A program made the translations under genes and the position numbers. From Leptospira sp. WS58.C1 (GTDB lineage Bacteria; Spirochaetota; Leptospiria; Leptospirales; Leptospiraceae), in assembly GCF_040833995.1 (NCBI RefSeq), contig NZ_CP162137.1:2466501-2530500 (forward strand): a DNA stretch of 64,000 nucleotides, in the 5' to 3' direction. This document shows, in pieces, positions 1 through 15,135 of this stretch. Under the pieces are notes generated by a model. That model had not been told where the DNA came from, did no database searches, and saw only the letters and a list, made by a program, of their open reading frames with translations. Position 1 is the stretch's first letter. Each line of letters starts with the position of its first letter.

Positions 1-757
1 CTATATAGATAAAACCTAAATCCTCAAATAGACCGCCCGGGGTGAAAACGTCTTTAAACCCTTTTTCAACCCTTCTGAAAAAACTTTCCATCGCGGGTCC
101 TACTATAGGAAGCCATTTTAGGAAAGTATAAAATATCCTTTTCCAATTCAGATAAAAATGAGAGCTGATGATATTATTCAGATAATTGGAGATGGACCCT
201 ACATTCTTGGAGATGGACATATAATTGTCGTTCAAGATCACAAGCAGGTCTTTTTTAAGATGTCCCGCATGATTCATCGCTTCCAAAGCCATTCCTGTTG
301 CGATGGATGCGTCCCCGATAATAGCTGCGACAGCGTAATCTTTTCCGGTCAGATCTCGAGCAACCGCTTCTCCGAGCGCTTGAGAAATAGAAGTGCCGGC
401 ATGTCCCGTATTGTATAGATCGTAAACCGATTCTTCCCTTTTAGGGAATCCGGAAAGTCCTTTAAATTTTCTGACGGTGGAAAGTTTTTCCTTTCTGCCG
501 GTCAGGATCTTATGAGGGTATGTTTGGTGTCCTACATCCCAGATCAATCTGTCTTTTGGAGTTTCAAAAACGTAATGTAAAGCGACGGTGAGTTCCACCA
601 CTCCCAAGTTACTTGCGAAATGCCCTCCGATCCCGGAGAGAGTATCGATGATATAATTTCGGATCTCGGAACAGAGTTTAGGCAGTTCCTCCAGAGGTAA
701 TTTTCTGAGATCCGCCGGAAGGCGGATCCCGTTCAATAACGAATCTTCCTGTTGCAT
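1..757 (-). CDS. dxs: 1-deoxy-D-xylulose-5-phosphate synthase, N-terminal part (runs off the window)
   Basis: Condenses pyruvate and glyceraldehyde-3-phosphate to DXP, the first step of the non-mevalonate isoprenoid pathway, in the cytosol with thiamine diphosphate. About 252 residues are in the window, read back from an ATG at 757. Visible signatures are the N-terminal SGIGGHFASNLGVVELTVAL, the block WDVGHQTYPHKILTGR and the ThDP motif that begins IIGDASIATG and ends ILNDN, followed by MSIS. The motif has GDA where Escherichia coli has GDG; as far as I recall GDA also occurs in other bacterial DXS enzymes, so I do not treat it as a defect. The gene starts 24 bp after the stop of the upstream cyclase gene, so it is probably cotranscribed with it. 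The pathway partner dxr lies 8 kb away on the same strand. The remaining C-terminal part lies beyond position 1. Confidence 0.95.
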   Translation of the reverse strand, partial: MQQEDSLLNGIRLPADLRKLPLEELPKLCSEIRNYIIDTLSGIGGHFASNLGVVELTVALHYVFETPKDRLIWDVGHQTYPHKILTGRKEKLSTVRKFKGLSGFPKREESVYDLYNTGHAGTSISQALGEAVARDLTGKDYAVAAIIGDASIATGMALEAMNHAGHLKKDLLVILNDNYMSISKNVGSISNYLNNIISSHFYLNWKRIFYTFLKWLPIVGPAMESFFRRVEKGFKDVFTPGGLFEDLGFIYI

Positions 758-781
758 GTATTCCGTCTTTTTTAACGGTCA

Positions 782-3109
<2,328 letters not shown>

Positions 3110-3127
3110 TCTTTCCTCCGATCCGGA

Positions 3128-3157
3128 AGATTCTCTCTACCAGGACGGTTTCGTCAA
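3128..3157 (-). promoter_or_regulatory. Candidate sigma-70 promoter for the cyclase gene
   Basis: On the minus strand TTGACG (3152-3157) is followed after 17 bases by AGAATC (3129-3134), about 20 bases before the cyclase start codon. The -35 is good and the -10 only fair. The 284-bp gap between trpA and the cyclase is the largest in the first 20 kb of this strand, so a promoter here is plausible. Confidence 0.35.
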
Positions 3158-3393
3158 TTTTCTTCCCAGATTTGGAAAGAAAATATCGACTAGGAGGATG
3201 AAATCTTAGAGGTGTTTCTCACATAGATCTGAGGAATTCAGTCAGATTTTTCGAAAGAATTCCTATAATACAGCCTACTCTACTTCACACAAGAGGAGGT
3301 CATTTTTTATTGGTTCGCATGGAGAACACCGAGATCAGTTCATTCATTTTCAACTTCGTGTGCTCTGTGAGCTTTATACGAAATTTTGCGGCT

Positions 3394-4200
3394 TTAGGAA
3401 TTTTTTCCTCTCAAAGATCCGGAAATCGATTGTGCATACTCTTCCAGTTTTTTTCTACAAAGACTAGGATTGGACCCGTTCTCTTCTATGATCCTTTGTA
3501 CAGCGGAACCTATGATGATCCCGTCAGCATACCGGGAAATTTCTTTCGCCTGGTCCGGAGCCGATATCCCGAATCCTGCGCTCACAGGAAGGGAAAAAAC
3601 TTCCTTAGTTGTTTTGATCCTATCTTCTAGATCCGAAGAAATGGATTTTCTTTCGCCGGTCACTCCATAGGAAGTCACATAATAGATAAATCCGGAAGCA
3701 AAATCACGAATTCCCTTCATACGATTCAATGGAGTCGCTGGAGTGACTAGATGGATCAGATCCACTCCTCTTCTTTTCAAGGATTTGAATAGTTCGTCGG
3801 TTTCGGGGGTATCATAAGGAAGATCAGGGATAATCATTCCTTGGATACCAGCGATCTTTGCTTTTTCCGCAAACTTTTCAAAACCGTAATGAAAGATCGG
3901 ATTAAAATACGTTAAATACACCAGCGGAATATGCGGATGTAAAGCATGTATCTTTTCCGTGGTTTCCAAAATTTTATCCATGGAGAACGGATTGGCAAGA
4001 GCACGTTTGAATGCCTTTTGGATCACAGGTCCGTCCGCCACAGGATCAGAGAATGGGATCCCAAGTTCTAAAATATCCGCACCACCTCTGATAAGAGCGT
4101 CCGCCCAATCCACACATAGATCGTAGTTCGGATCACCGAGAGAAATATACGGAATGAATGCGCTTTTGGAATCTGAAAAAACGCTCTTAATCGCGCTCAA
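3394..4200 (-). CDS. trpA: Tryptophan synthase alpha subunit
   Basis: Cleaves indole-3-glycerol phosphate and channels indole to TrpB in the alpha2-beta2 complex. At 268 residues it has the normal length. The catalytic pair is visible: Glu45 in [10 protein letters not shown] and Asp56 in PVADGPVIQ (Glu49 and Asp60 of E. coli). The C-terminal phosphate-binding part includes GFGIS and DGIIIGSAV. The start is a TTG overlapping the trpB stop in the sequence TTGA, indicating translational coupling. No other trp genes are in the window; the trpBA pair sits downstream of proS rather than in a complete trp operon. Confidence 0.97.
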   Translation of the reverse strand: MSAIKSVFSDSKSAFIPYISLGDPNYDLCVDWADALIRGGADILELGIPFSDPVADGPVIQKAFKRALANPFSMDKILETTEKIHALHPHIPLVYLTYFNPIFHYGFEKFAEKAKIAGIQGMIIPDLPYDTPETDELFKSLKRRGVDLIHLVTPATPLNRMKGIRDFASGFIYYVTSYGVTGERKSISSDLEDRIKTTKEVFSLPVSAGFGISAPDQAKEISRYADGIIIGSAVQRIIEENGSNPSLCRKKLEEYAQSISGSLRGKNS

Positions 4201-5411
4201 ATCGAATCTCCTTGCATAAGACCAACAAGTCTCGCTACTTCTGCAACATCCTTGTCTCCCCTTCCGGAAAGACAGATCAGAATATCTTTTTTCTTTCCAA
4301 GTTCTTTTGCAAGGTCCTTGGCAAATCGGAAAGCATGAGCGGTTTCTAATGCAGGAATGATACCTTCTACCCTGCAGACTTCCATAAATGCGTCCAAGGC
4401 TCCTTGGTCGGAAACGGTTTCGTATTTCACTCTTCCGGTAGAATGAAGATGAGCATGTTCAGGCCCCACTCCGGGATAATCCAATCCGGCGGAAACGGAA
4501 TGAGCCGGAACTACCTGTCCTCCGTCGTCTTGGATGACTAGTGTCTTGGTCCCGTGTAAAAATCCCGTCTTGCCGAAAAGCATCGTAGCGGAATGTTCTC
4601 CGGGAGAAGAGCCTCTTCCGCCGGCTTCCACACCGTAGAGTTTTACTTTTTTATCATTTAAGAATCCGTAAAACATTCCTATTGCATTGGATCCGCCGCC
4701 TACACAAGCGACAACCGCATCCGGGAGTTTATCGTTTTCTTTTTTGAACTGCTTTTTGGACTCTTCTCCCACCACTTTTTGGAAATCCCTGACTATTGTC
4801 GGAAAAGGATGAGGCCCGATCACCGAACCCACGATATAATGAGTATTAGAAACATTTAATGCCCAATCTCTCATCGCTTCGGAAGTAGCGTCCTTTAAGG
4901 TTGCAGTCCCGGACGAAACTCCGATCACTTTTGCACCAAGCATCTGCATACGGATCGCATTCAGTTTTTGGCGACGAAGGTCCTCTTCTCCCATAAAGAT
5001 GGCGGTCTCAAATTCGAATAATGCACCTACAGTCGCAGTTGCCACACCGTGTTGACCCGCTCCGGTTTCTGCGATGATCCTACGTTTGCCCATTGCCTTT
5101 GCGATCAGCGCCTGGCCGATAGTATTATTGATCTTATGAGCGCCTGTATGGTTTAAGTCCTCGCGCTTGAGCCAAATTTTAGCTCCACCCCAAGCCTTGG
5201 TCAACTTCTCCGCATAGGTAAGAGGAGAAGGTCTTCCGATATAATTCCTTCTGTAAAACTCCAGATCCTTTTGGAATTTTTTATCCTTACGGAGTTTATT
5301 GTAAGTATCTTCCAACTCGATCAGGGCTTCGGTCAATATCTCAGGGGAATATCTTCCGCCAAAATCTCCGAAGTATCCTTCTTTTTCCGTGAAGCTGCGT
5401 TCTTTAGCCAT
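4197..5411 (-). CDS. trpB: Tryptophan synthase beta subunit
   Basis: PLP enzyme joining indole and serine to make tryptophan. It has 404 residues, with the PLP-binding lysine K93 in HTGAHKINN, catalytic Glu115 in AETGAGQHG, and the phosphate-binding VGGGSNAIG loop. The sequence matches the ordinary TrpB1 type that works with TrpA. The gene follows proS after a 17-bp gap and overlaps trpA by three bases at its end, so proS, trpB and trpA look cotranscribed. Confidence 0.98.
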   Translation of the reverse strand: MAKERSFTEKEGYFGDFGGRYSPEILTEALIELEDTYNKLRKDKKFQKDLEFYRRNYIGRPSPLTYAEKLTKAWGGAKIWLKREDLNHTGAHKINNTIGQALIAKAMGKRRIIAETGAGQHGVATATVGALFEFETAIFMGEEDLRRQKLNAIRMQMLGAKVIGVSSGTATLKDATSEAMRDWALNVSNTHYIVGSVIGPHPFPTIVRDFQKVVGEESKKQFKKENDKLPDAVVACVGGGSNAIGMFYGFLNDKKVKLYGVEAGGRGSSPGEHSATMLFGKTGFLHGTKTLVIQDDGGQVVPAHSVSAGLDYPGVGPEHAHLHSTGRVKYETVSDQGALDAFMEVCRVEGIIPALETAHAFRFAKDLAKELGKKKDILICLSGRGDKDVAEVARLVGLMQGDSI

Positions 5412-5428
5412 GACAGTATTTGAAGGGA

Positions 5429-7165
5429 TTAATCTCCCAACAACTCCTGGTATAATTCCTGACGTAGGTTTTCCACTCTGGTGTTCAGATCGTCGAAATC
5501 CGTAAATTGGAAAGTCTCATCCTTATCGTATTTACGATTATAGATGGAAATTTCTCCGGACTCGAAAAACTTTTTACCGACAGTAATACGGATCGGGAAA
5601 CCGATCAATTCCGAATCCTTGAACTTAAAACCCGGTCCCAGGTCTCTTTCGTCCCAGAAAACCTCGAATCCCTCGTTCTTTAGATTTTCATAAAATTCTA
5701 ATGCTTTTGCATCCTGCTCTGCACCTTTTGTGAGGGTCACAAGACCGATCTCAAAAGGAGCAATACTGATAGGCCAGTAGATCCCCTTATCATCGTTACA
5801 TTGTTCGATAACTGTGGCCATAGTACGGTTCACACCTATACCGTAACATCCCATGGTTAGCGTTTTTGCCTTACCTTGTTGGTCTAGAACCTGGATCTGG
5901 AAAGACTTGGTATATTTATCTCCCAGTTTGAAGATATGACCGACCTCGATGCCTTTTTCCGCCTTTAAGGTCTTTGCACAGGTAGGGCAAGGGTCCCCTT
6001 CTCTTGCGAGAGCCACATCCGCCGTCTCGTATTGGATCTTGATCTCGGAAGAAGGAACATATCCTTGGATATGGAAGTCTTCTTTTCCTCCACCGACCAC
6101 ATACGCTCCGTCTTTTTGGATAGAAGTATCCAAAATCACCTTAAATCCGGCGCCTACGTCGGAAGGCCCGATAAATCCGGGAACTAAATTCAAATTTTTT
6201 AATTCAGGTTCCGGGATCATGTCCAGTTCGGACCATTTTAAATAAGACTTAAGTTTGTGCTCATTCAGTTCAAGATCTCCGCGTAGGAATACCAAGAGTT
6301 TCTCTTTTCCGTTTTGGAAAGCGACCGCTTTGATCGTATCTTGAGGGCGAACGTTTAAAAAAGCGGCTACATCTTCGATGGATTTTTTCCCCGGAGTCGC
6401 GACCTCTTTTTTGTCTTTAGGACCTTTGGGAGAATCTTCCGCTTTGGCAATAAAAGGGGTTTTTTCGCTATTGGAGTTATAACCGCAGTCGCTGCAAAGA
6501 AGAAGTGTCTCTTCTCCGATCGGAGAAACCACCATAAATTCCTCGGAAGCGGAACCGCCCATGGTCCCCGAATCCGCTTGCACAGGGATCGTCTTCAAAC
6601 CGCAACGTTGGAAAATTGTACGATACGCGGTTCTCATATCTTGATAAGTGGTTTCCAAAGAGGCTTCGTCCAGATGGAAAGAATATGCATCTTTCATAAT
6701 AAACTCTCTGGAACGGATCACTCCGAACCTAGGACGGATCTCGTCTCGAAACTTAGTATGGATCTGATACACATTGATCGGCAGATCCTTGTATGATTTC
6801 AAAAGAGGTTTAACCAAATAGGAAAAGGATTCCTCATGAGTGGGACCGAGCGCGTACCATTGGTCATGACGGTCTTTGACTCGCATCATTTCCGGTCCCA
6901 TGGCGCTCCATCTCCCGGATTGTTCCCAAAACTCGGAAGGAGTCATGATCGGAAGTTCGAATTCCAATGCACCGGTTGCGTCCATCTCTTCGCGGACAAT
7001 ATTTTCTATTTTTTTTAGGATCCTAAGTCCTAATGGCAGAAAAAAGTAAAATCCTGAACCTGATTTTCGGACCAGGCCGGCACGTATCATTAGCCTATGG
7101 GAAGCGACTACCGCGTCCGAAGGATTTTCTTTTTCCGTAGGTACTAAATATTTAGATGCTCTCAT
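5429..7165 (-). CDS. proS: Prolyl-tRNA synthetase, bacterial type with editing domain
   Basis: Charges tRNA-Pro; class II aminoacyl-tRNA synthetase. The 578-residue length and an insertion between motifs 2 and 3 (about residues 225-405) fit the bacterial ProS form that hydrolyses Ala-tRNA-Pro. Motif 2 spans residues 139-159 (FRDEIRPRF followed by REFIMKD) and motif 3 is [12 protein letters not shown] near 440. The C-terminal anticodon-binding domain is seen in [19 protein letters not shown]. The start ATG gives [15 protein letters not shown], a typical ProS N-terminus. It lies ten bases after rseP in the same operon-like row. Confidence 0.98.
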   Translation of the reverse strand: MRASKYLVPTEKENPSDAVVASHRLMIRAGLVRKSGSGFYFFLPLGLRILKKIENIVREEMDATGALEFELPIMTPSEFWEQSGRWSAMGPEMMRVKDRHDQWYALGPTHEESFSYLVKPLLKSYKDLPINVYQIHTKFRDEIRPRFGVIRSREFIMKDAYSFHLDEASLETTYQDMRTAYRTIFQRCGLKTIPVQADSGTMGGSASEEFMVVSPIGEETLLLCSDCGYNSNSEKTPFIAKAEDSPKGPKDKKEVATPGKKSIEDVAAFLNVRPQDTIKAVAFQNGKEKLLVFLRGDLELNEHKLKSYLKWSELDMIPEPELKNLNLVPGFIGPSDVGAGFKVILDTSIQKDGAYVVGGGKEDFHIQGYVPSSEIKIQYETADVALAREGDPCPTCAKTLKAEKGIEVGHIFKLGDKYTKSFQIQVLDQQGKAKTLTMGCYGIGVNRTMATVIEQCNDDKGIYWPISIAPFEIGLVTLTKGAEQDAKALEFYENLKNEGFEVFWDERDLGPGFKFKDSELIGFPIRITVGKKFFESGEISIYNRKYDKDETFQFTDFDDLNTRVENLRQELYQELLGD

Positions 7166-7174
7166 GACTCTCGA

Positions 7175-8866
7175 TTATCTTAAGAAATCGTGATAAGTCA
7201 CATAGAGGCCCAAGGATAAAAGGAAGAAGAATCCCAATCTCAAAACTTGTTCTTGAACAGCCATCGGTAGAGGTCTACCGGCGATCGCCTCGTATGTGAA
7301 AAAAACGATATGTCCACCGTCGGCCACAGGAATCGGAAGTAAATTCATTATCATTAAAGCGATCGAAATAAATGCCACGAACTGAAAGTAAGAATAAAAA
7401 CCGTCTTCTAAGAATTGAACGGAGACTTTGGCAAGTCCCACCGGACCGGAAACGCTATCCTTTACCTTCAATCGTCCGGAAAAGATCATCCCGAGTCCTC
7501 TTAGGTTATCGCTGATCATTTTCCCCACGTCTTTGCCGGATTGTAAAAATGCCTCTCCGAAGGAAAGTTTTCGATCCATACTTTCCTCTTTCACATGCAT
7601 CTTAGCTGTGAAACCTAAAAGACCGATTTGATAAAATCCTAGGGTGGCATCCCAAACTTGGCCTTGGACTTCCAACTGCACTCTTTTACCGATTTTAGCC
7701 TGGACAGTTCTCTTAAAATCTTCCAGATCCGCAAAAGCTTTACCGTCCATTTTCAAACTTAAAAGTTTCAGTTTGATCTCGGGGTCATGGCTTCTGAGGC
7801 TAATCGTGCTAATCGGAATCTCGGGATATTTTCTATCTCGGACATCTTTTAGCTCCACAACGAACGCGGCAAGAGGTGTCATCTCCACTTCCGCTTTTTC
7901 TCGAGTCCATGGATTGAGTAGCGGATACGTCTTACGGTCTACTTCTAATTTTACTTTTTCATTTTGGAATTTTCCAAGAGTACGTTGCAGTTCCGGAACA
8001 GTATGCACTTCTATTCCGTTTACGGACAAGATCCTGTCCCCATCGTTCAGATAGTCTAAGGCCCTAGATTCGATCGCTTCCTTGTTCAACCTGGCTTCAT
8101 GCAGGGCGAGTTCTCTGGGAGAAAGTTTCGGATCTAAAGCGGCTTTTCTTTCTCTCTCTTTTCTATATTCTGCCGCTTCTCCGTTTGGATCCAAGAAAGA
8201 AAGTTTTTTCAAGAACCAATGACTCAGCATGGATCCGTAAGCGAAGTCCACTTGTACGAGCCTTTCTCCTGCAAAGTCTACTCCGATCTGAGGATCTGCA
8301 AAATGAAATTCCAATTCTTTTCCATCTCTTTCTACTTTGAGTTGGATATCTTTTCCTCGGGCAAGTCCAAGTTCCGATAATAATTCGTATTTGGATTCCG
8401 TTTTGGTCCCGTTTACGGAGATGATCTTATCTCCGGTTCTTAAACCTGCTTGGTATCCGGAAGAATATTCGTACACTGCCGGCTCTATATAAATTTTAGT
8501 CCCGGTAGGAGCATAGCCGATGGCATACAAACCGAAGATGATAAAAAAACCGAGGATCAAATTGAATAACGGTCCACCGAAAACCGGGATCATTCTTTTT
8601 AACGGAGGAGTGGATAAAAATTCTCCTTTCTCCCCTTTTAATGCTCCACTCTCGTCTCCCTTGAATAAAACATAACCGCCTAACGGAATACCGGTGACTT
8701 GGAAAGTGGTCTCACCGATTTTCTTTTTCCAAATCCCTTTTCCGTAACCGATGGAGAAGATCCTGGCCTTCACCCCCACGACCCAACCCATGATGAGATG
8801 TCCCAACTCATGGATAAAAATACAAAGGGCCAACATGAAAACGATGCCTAAAATATCTGCTAACAT
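7175..8866 (-). CDS. rseP: RseP-type site-2 protease (intramembrane zinc metalloprotease)
   Basis: Inner-membrane protease of the S2P family, which cleaves transmembrane segments of anti-sigma factors and remnant signal peptides. The zinc motif is HELGH at residues 19-23 in the first membrane helix; the third zinc ligand lies in [11 protein letters not shown] near residue 510. Two PDZ-like regions are visible ([13 protein letters not shown] and [12 protein letters not shown]). The 563-residue length exceeds the roughly 450 of E. coli RseP, with extra charged sequence between the PDZ domains. The start overlaps the end of dxr by seven bases. The order cdsA-dxr-rseP is widely conserved in bacteria and supports the assignment. 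Confidence 0.93.
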   Translation of the reverse strand: MLADILGIVFMLALCIFIHELGHLIMGWVVGVKARIFSIGYGKGIWKKKIGETTFQVTGIPLGGYVLFKGDESGALKGEKGEFLSTPPLKRMIPVFGGPLFNLILGFFIIFGLYAIGYAPTGTKIYIEPAVYEYSSGYQAGLRTGDKIISVNGTKTESKYELLSELGLARGKDIQLKVERDGKELEFHFADPQIGVDFAGERLVQVDFAYGSMLSHWFLKKLSFLDPNGEAAEYRKERERKAALDPKLSPRELALHEARLNKEAIESRALDYLNDGDRILSVNGIEVHTVPELQRTLGKFQNEKVKLEVDRKTYPLLNPWTREKAEVEMTPLAAFVVELKDVRDRKYPEIPISTISLRSHDPEIKLKLLSLKMDGKAFADLEDFKRTVQAKIGKRVQLEVQGQVWDATLGFYQIGLLGFTAKMHVKEESMDRKLSFGEAFLQSGKDVGKMISDNLRGLGMIFSGRLKVKDSVSGPVGLAKVSVQFLEDGFYSYFQFVAFISIALMIMNLLPIPVADGGHIVFFTYEAIAGRPLPMAVQEQVLRLGFFFLLSLGLYVTYHDFLR

Positions 8867-10029
8867 AAATGCACTACCTTATCTTTAGAGAAATGGAAGG
8901 CCAACTCTCTTGCCTTTCTATCCGCTTCTTCGTATCCTTCCAAATCACCGGGAAACGAATTTGGAATTTTTTCCAAAACGTTGCGGATCAGAGTCGGGAT
9001 CTCGGTAAAAAGAATTTTACCCTGTAAGAATAATTCCACAGCCACTTCGTTCGCTGCATTAAAAATCGAAGGAGATATTCCGCCTGCCTTTCCTACCTCG
9101 TATGCCAAAGCCAACCCCGGATATCTTTCCAAATCCGGTTCCGAAAATTCCAGATTACCCCAAGAAGTGGCAGGATGGGCTCTTAAAACTTCAGGGACTA
9201 CATTAGGATAAAATAATGAATGCGCCACAGGAAAGATCATATCGGGATAAGAAGCGTACACAAAACTTGCTCCATCCTTCGACTCTACAAGACCGTGAGC
9301 CACACTTTGGGGATGAATGACCACACCTATCTTATCATAAGAGAATCCGAAAAGAAAATGAGCCTCGATGACTTCCAATCCCTTATTGATCATTCCTGCG
9401 GAATCTATCGTGATCTTAGGACCCATATTCCAAGTAGGATGTTTTAAAGCCTGTTCAATGGTTACTTTCGGAAGATCTTCGATCGGAAGTTTACGAAAAG
9501 GGCCTCCGGAAGCGGTCAAAACGATCCTCTCCAGTGAATCCTTCTTCATATTTTCCAAAAGTTGGAAGAGTGCATTATGTTCCGAGTCCACAGGGACCAG
9601 ATATGATTTAGATTTTTCTAATAAACTTTTGATATAGGGTCCGCAGCTTACCAGAGTCTCCTTGTTTGCGATCCCGATCTTTTTACCAGCTTTGATTGCG
9701 GCAACAGTAGGACGTATCCCGCTTGCACCTACGACTGCAGTAACGACGGTCTCTATTTCCGGAGCAGAAACGATCTCTTCCAAACTTTTGGATCCGTACA
9801 ATACTTTCGTATTTCCGATCTTATTTCCTAGCACGCTGCGGTCCGCGGTTTCGGAACTGATACATAGAATATCCGGTTGAAATTCCTTCGCGACCTGTTC
9901 CGCTTTTTGCAAATTGGAATGAACGCTAAAGGAAGTTAACCGAAACTCTTCCGGAAATTGGCGGAGTATTTTGAGAGTAGACTCTCCTACCGATCCGGAG
10001 GCACCCAGTATAGAGACGCCTCTTCTCAT
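8860..10029 (-). CDS. dxr: 1-deoxy-D-xylulose-5-phosphate reductoisomerase
   Basis: NADPH-dependent conversion of DXP to 2-C-methyl-D-erythritol 4-phosphate, the committed step of the MEP isoprenoid pathway. The 389-residue protein shows the NADPH loop [12 protein letters not shown] near the N-terminus, the substrate/metal motif [11 protein letters not shown], the flexible-loop part [11 protein letters not shown] with [15 protein letters not shown], and [11 protein letters not shown]. Length and motifs fit functional IspC. Together with dxs at the window's left edge and uppS two genes upstream it forms an isoprenoid/undecaprenol group. Confidence 0.98.
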   Translation of the reverse strand: MRRGVSILGASGSVGESTLKILRQFPEEFRLTSFSVHSNLQKAEQVAKEFQPDILCISSETADRSVLGNKIGNTKVLYGSKSLEEIVSAPEIETVVTAVVGASGIRPTVAAIKAGKKIGIANKETLVSCGPYIKSLLEKSKSYLVPVDSEHNALFQLLENMKKDSLERIVLTASGGPFRKLPIEDLPKVTIEQALKHPTWNMGPKITIDSAGMINKGLEVIEAHFLFGFSYDKIGVVIHPQSVAHGLVESKDGASFVYASYPDMIFPVAHSLFYPNVVPEVLRAHPATSWGNLEFSEPDLERYPGLALAYEVGKAGGISPSIFNAANEVAVELFLQGKILFTEIPTLIRNVLEKIPNSFPGDLEGYEEADRKARELAFHFSKDKVVHLC

Positions 10030-10036
10030 ATTGTTA

Positions 10037-10951
10037 TTAGACCGGAAATCCCAGGGCGAGCTTTATCTGGAGATAAAAATAAAGGATAGGGACGGTCAAA
10101 AGTAAAGCATCCGCTCTGTCCAAAATACCACCATGGCCCGGGATCAAATTCCCGGAGTCCTTTACTTTAGCATCCCGTTTCATAGCGGATTCCAATAGAT
10201 CTCCTACGACTCCCACCAAAGACAAAATTAAAGAAATTAGGAATACTTCCGCTCCGGAAACTAAAGGAGCGACTCCGGTGCTTCTCTCCCAAAGTATGTT
10301 CAGAACGAATACAGAGATCATTGCCACTATGATCCCGGAAACGTATCCTTCCCAGGTTTTTTTAGGGGAAATGGCAAGTCCTGCAGGATTTCTACCGAAC
10401 CAACGCCCGCCGAAATATCCGCCTACATCCGTTAAGAATGTCGCAACGGATACTAAGAATACATAATAGATCCCTTCGTTCATTCCCAATAGAAGAAGTA
10501 AATGTCCGAGTGGGATCGCAGCATAAACAACTCCCAAGATCGTGGAACTAACGGAGAAGATGGCGCCATCCAATGGTCTTCTCAAAATTTGGAGAAGGAA
10601 ACTGAATAGGAAAAGTAATACGAAAGAGAATATGACCGCATCGAAACTAGGCACAAACAATTTAAAATGTGTTTGAAAGAAAATTGGCGGCTCGAATTTA
10701 TTCTGGGAGGCTACAAATCTAAAATAATAAATCAATAATATTATAATAAAGAAGAATATCCCGGTCCCCTTGAAAGGTCTTCCGTCCTGGCCTCGATCGG
10801 AAAGCCTGTAAAATTCAGTCAGACCTATCACTCCCCCGATGAGAAGTATCGCCAACGTTTGTAAATAATAAAAATCCCTGTAAAAGATCATGAACAGGTA
10901 GAGGGCTACGAGCACAGCCGCAGAAAGGATCCTTTTTGTAGTTTCACCCAT
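10037..10951 (-). CDS. cdsA: Phosphatidate cytidylyltransferase (CDP-diglyceride synthase)
   Basis: Makes CDP-diacylglycerol from phosphatidic acid and CTP in the inner membrane, feeding all phospholipid synthesis. The 304-residue protein is strongly hydrophobic with about eight membrane segments. The CdsA signature runs from [14 protein letters not shown] into [13 protein letters not shown], followed by [18 protein letters not shown] and the [12 protein letters not shown] end motif. It overlaps uppS by eight bases, the usual bacterial uppS-cdsA coupling. Confidence 0.97.
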   Translation of the reverse strand: MGETTKRILSAAVLVALYLFMIFYRDFYYLQTLAILLIGGVIGLTEFYRLSDRGQDGRPFKGTGIFFFIIILLIYYFRFVASQNKFEPPIFFQTHFKLFVPSFDAVIFSFVLLFLFSFLLQILRRPLDGAIFSVSSTILGVVYAAIPLGHLLLLLGMNEGIYYVFLVSVATFLTDVGGYFGGRWFGRNPAGLAISPKKTWEGYVSGIIVAMISVFVLNILWERSTGVAPLVSGAEVFLISLILSLVGVVGDLLESAMKRDAKVKDSGNLIPGHGGILDRADALLLTVPILYFYLQIKLALGFPV

Positions 10952-11669
10952 TCTCTAAACCTCCGAATTTTCGGGTCCTTCCCCGGAACCAATCCAGCGC
11001 CTCTCTCAGATCCTTGTCTCCGAAATCAGGCCAAAGATTTTCCGTAAAAAAAAGCTCCGCATAAGCGGATTGCCATAGAAGGAAATTGGATAATCTCCTT
11101 TCCCCGGCGGTTCTAATCAATAAATCTACCGCCGGAAGGGGGTACGTATACAAATATTTTTCGAGTTCTTTTATGCTGATCGGTTTTTGGATAGAGATGG
11201 ACTTCTTCTTTCTTTCTTCCACTAATCTGGAAAATGCATTTAAAATCTCTTCTTGAGACCCGTAATTTAAACAAAAGTTCACAGTTAATTTTCGGTTTTT
11301 GCGGGTAATTTCTGCCGCATGATCGATTTTAGATAAAACTAAGGAACTAAGCTTTTTTTTAGAACCGGAATGTAATATCCTAATTCCCTTGGCGTGGATC
11401 TTGTCCAAACGAGAATCTATAAATTCCACCAATAGATTAAATATGGATCGGATCTCAGTGATCGGACGCTTCCAGTTTTCGGTAGAAAATGCGTATAAGG
11501 AAACTACCTCTAAACCTAAGGAAAGACTAGAGTCCATAAGACGATCGATCGCGTCCGCCCCTGCCCTATGTCCTTCGGACCTGGAGAGTCCCTTAGATGT
11601 CGCCCATCTTCCGTTCCCATCCATGATGACGGCAACGTGACGGGGAATTTTTTTTTGGGAAGAAGCCAA
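10944..11669 (-). CDS. uppS: Isoprenyl transferase (undecaprenyl diphosphate synthase)
   Basis: Cis-prenyltransferase that extends farnesyl diphosphate to the C55 carrier used for peptidoglycan and O-antigen. Key motifs are VAIMDGNGRWA with the catalytic Asp, EGHRAG, YAFSTENWKRP and the C-terminal RTAGERRLSNFLLWQSAYAE. The length of 241 residues is normal. The start is a TTG two bases after the frr stop, chosen because no ATG precedes the conserved first motif. Confidence 0.97.
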   Translation of the reverse strand: MASSQKKIPRHVAVIMDGNGRWATSKGLSRSEGHRAGADAIDRLMDSSLSLGLEVVSLYAFSTENWKRPITEIRSIFNLLVEFIDSRLDKIHAKGIRILHSGSKKKLSSLVLSKIDHAAEITRKNRKLTVNFCLNYGSQEEILNAFSRLVEERKKKSISIQKPISIKELEKYLYTYPLPAVDLLIRTAGERRLSNFLLWQSAYAELFFTENLWPDFGDKDLREALDWFRGRTRKFGGLENG

Positions 11670-11671
11670 AC

Positions 11672-12971
<1,300 letters not shown>

Positions 12972-13571
12972 TTAGAGGCCGCCAACCTGGTAACGAGTAA
13001 AGCGGGCAACAGTGATATTCTCACCGAACTTCGCGATTGCTTCCTTAACCAGATCATCAACCGTCTTGTTATTATCCTTGATGAACGCTTGGTTCAAAAG
13101 ACAAACTTCGGAGAAGTATTTTTTGATCTTTCCCGGAACGATCTTTTCGATCTGTTCAGGTTTTTTACCTTCTTCCTTAAGTTGTGCTTCGATCACCTTC
13201 TTTTCGCGTTCAATATCTTCCGCAGGGACTTGTTCTTCGCTCACGTATAATGGAGACATTGCCGCAATTTGCAGACAGATCTCTTTTCCGAGCGCTTCAA
13301 AAGCCTCGTTACGTGCAACGAAGTCGGTCTCGGAGTTTAATTCTAAAAGGACTCCGATCTTTCCGTCTCCGTGGATATAGGAAATATTTCTTCCTTCTTT
13401 GGTCACACGTCCCGCTTTTTTAGAAGCCTTAGCGATCCCTTTTTCACGCAACCAATCTGCAGATTTATCTAGATCGTTATTGTTCTCTTGAAGAGCTTTT
13501 TTACAATCCATCAATCCCGCACCGGTGCGGTCTCTCAGTTCCTTAATAAGGTCGGTAGTAGATGCTGACAT
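12972..13571 (-). CDS. tsf: Elongation factor Ts, short form
   Basis: Nucleotide exchange factor for EF-Tu. The N-terminal UBA-like region contains LRDRTGAGLMDCKKAL, and the core includes the TDFVARNE motif that contacts EF-Tu. At 199 residues it is the short form, as in Thermus, with one core subdomain, compared with about 283 in E. coli. It lies 11 bases after rpsB. Confidence 0.98.
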   Translation of the reverse strand: MSASTTDLIKELRDRTGAGLMDCKKALQENNNDLDKSADWLREKGIAKASKKAGRVTKEGRNISYIHGDGKIGVLLELNSETDFVARNEAFEALGKEICLQIAAMSPLYVSEEQVPAEDIEREKKVIEAQLKEEGKKPEQIEKIVPGKIKKYFSEVCLLNQAFIKDNNKTVDDLVKEAIAKFGENITVARFTRYQVGGL

Positions 13572-13582
13572 GATCTTCCCTC

Positions 13583-14452
<870 letters not shown>

Positions 14453-14459
14453 GAGTTGT

Positions 14460-14720
14460 TTACCCCTTTTTTAGTACGAAGAACAATGTCGCCACAAGTC
14501 CCAAAAGACTTGCAGGGGTAACTTGTGCTTCGACTTTAATTACGTAAAGTTCCAGCCGAACCGGTTCTTGTAAGAGGTAGACGGAGAGGATATGGACCCC
14601 AAAAACGTTGTCGATGATTACTCCGACTACGGCTCCGGCCAAGGTTCCTAAAAAGATGGCTAATGCGATTTTGGCCGCTTTTCCGCCGTCCATAGGTCGT
14701 TTCGGGCTAGCAGATACCAA
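14460..14720 (-). CDS. Small membrane protein, DUF4321-like
   Basis: An 86-residue protein with one hydrophobic segment near residues 16-37 (rich in Gly/Ala, [19 protein letters not shown]) and a second at the C-terminus ([17 protein letters not shown]). The pattern of a glycine-rich first helix, a short beta-like middle and a final helix ending in basic residues resembles DUF4321, but that is from memory and not proven. The start is a TTG; an ATG at codon 11 is an alternative. It lies between the bactofilin and rpsB genes, same strand. Function unknown. Confidence 0.6.
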   Translation of the reverse strand: MVSASPKRPMDGGKAAKIALAIFLGTLAGAVVGVIIDNVFGVHILSVYLLQEPVRLELYVIKVEAQVTPASLLGLVATLFFVLKKG

Positions 14721-14742
14721 TGTTCCAGGTTGGACCTAGGGG

Positions 14743-15126
14743 TCAATCCTTATTAGGAAGGATCATCTCGCAGTTGCCTTCGAAGATCACGCCGTCTGCG
14801 ATCTGCAGTTTGGCAGTCTTAATGTTTCCGTTTACTTTTCCGCTTGGAAGCATTTCCAAGCGCTGGGTAGCGATCACATTTCCTGTGATCTCTCCTCCGA
14901 CGATTACTGTACCGGCTTTGATATTGGCTTTGACCTTGGCTCCCTCGCTGACTAATAGAAATCCTTCGGATTCTATTTCTCCTTGGAACTCACCGGAGAT
15001 CTCCAACGGTTTTTTGAAATTCAGAATGCCAGAGAAATGCGTGCCTCTTCCTAAAACAGTGGAGATAGTCCCGAATTCGGTTACAGTGCGGCTTGGTTTG
15101 GATGCAGTTGCGGCTTTTTTTGACAT
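14743..15126 (-). CDS. Bactofilin (polymer-forming cytoskeletal protein)
   Basis: Bactofilins form nucleotide-free filaments from right-handed beta-helices and act in cell shape and envelope placement. This 127-residue protein has a short charged N-terminal tail and then the periodic hydrophobic/Gly core: GILNFKKPLEISGEFQGEI, GAKVKANIKAGTVIVGG, LPSGKVNGNIKTAKLQIADG and FEGNCEM. A second bactofilin gene is at 46321-46764. Its neighbours (diaminopimelate and c-di-AMP genes upstream in the same row) suggest a cell-wall role. Confidence 0.9.
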   Translation of the reverse strand: MSKKAATASKPSRTVTEFGTISTVLGRGTHFSGILNFKKPLEISGEFQGEIESEGFLLVSEGAKVKANIKAGTVIVGGEITGNVIATQRLEMLPSGKVNGNIKTAKLQIADGVIFEGNCEMILPNKD

Positions 15127-15135
15127 GATACCAGA

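Noticed and set aside
1..757. GDA in place of GDG in the DXS thiamine motif as a sign of inactivity
   Set aside because: Variants with GDA occur in other bacterial DXS proteins as far as I recall, and the NDN end of the motif and flanking residues are intact.
758..781. Possible terminator or promoter between the cyclase and dxs
   Set aside because: Only 24 bases with no hairpin; the genes look cotranscribed.
5949..7018. Plus-strand frames inside proS and similar frames within other housekeeping genes
   Set aside because: They lie opposite clearly identified genes, have low-complexity or stop-rich contexts and no family match.
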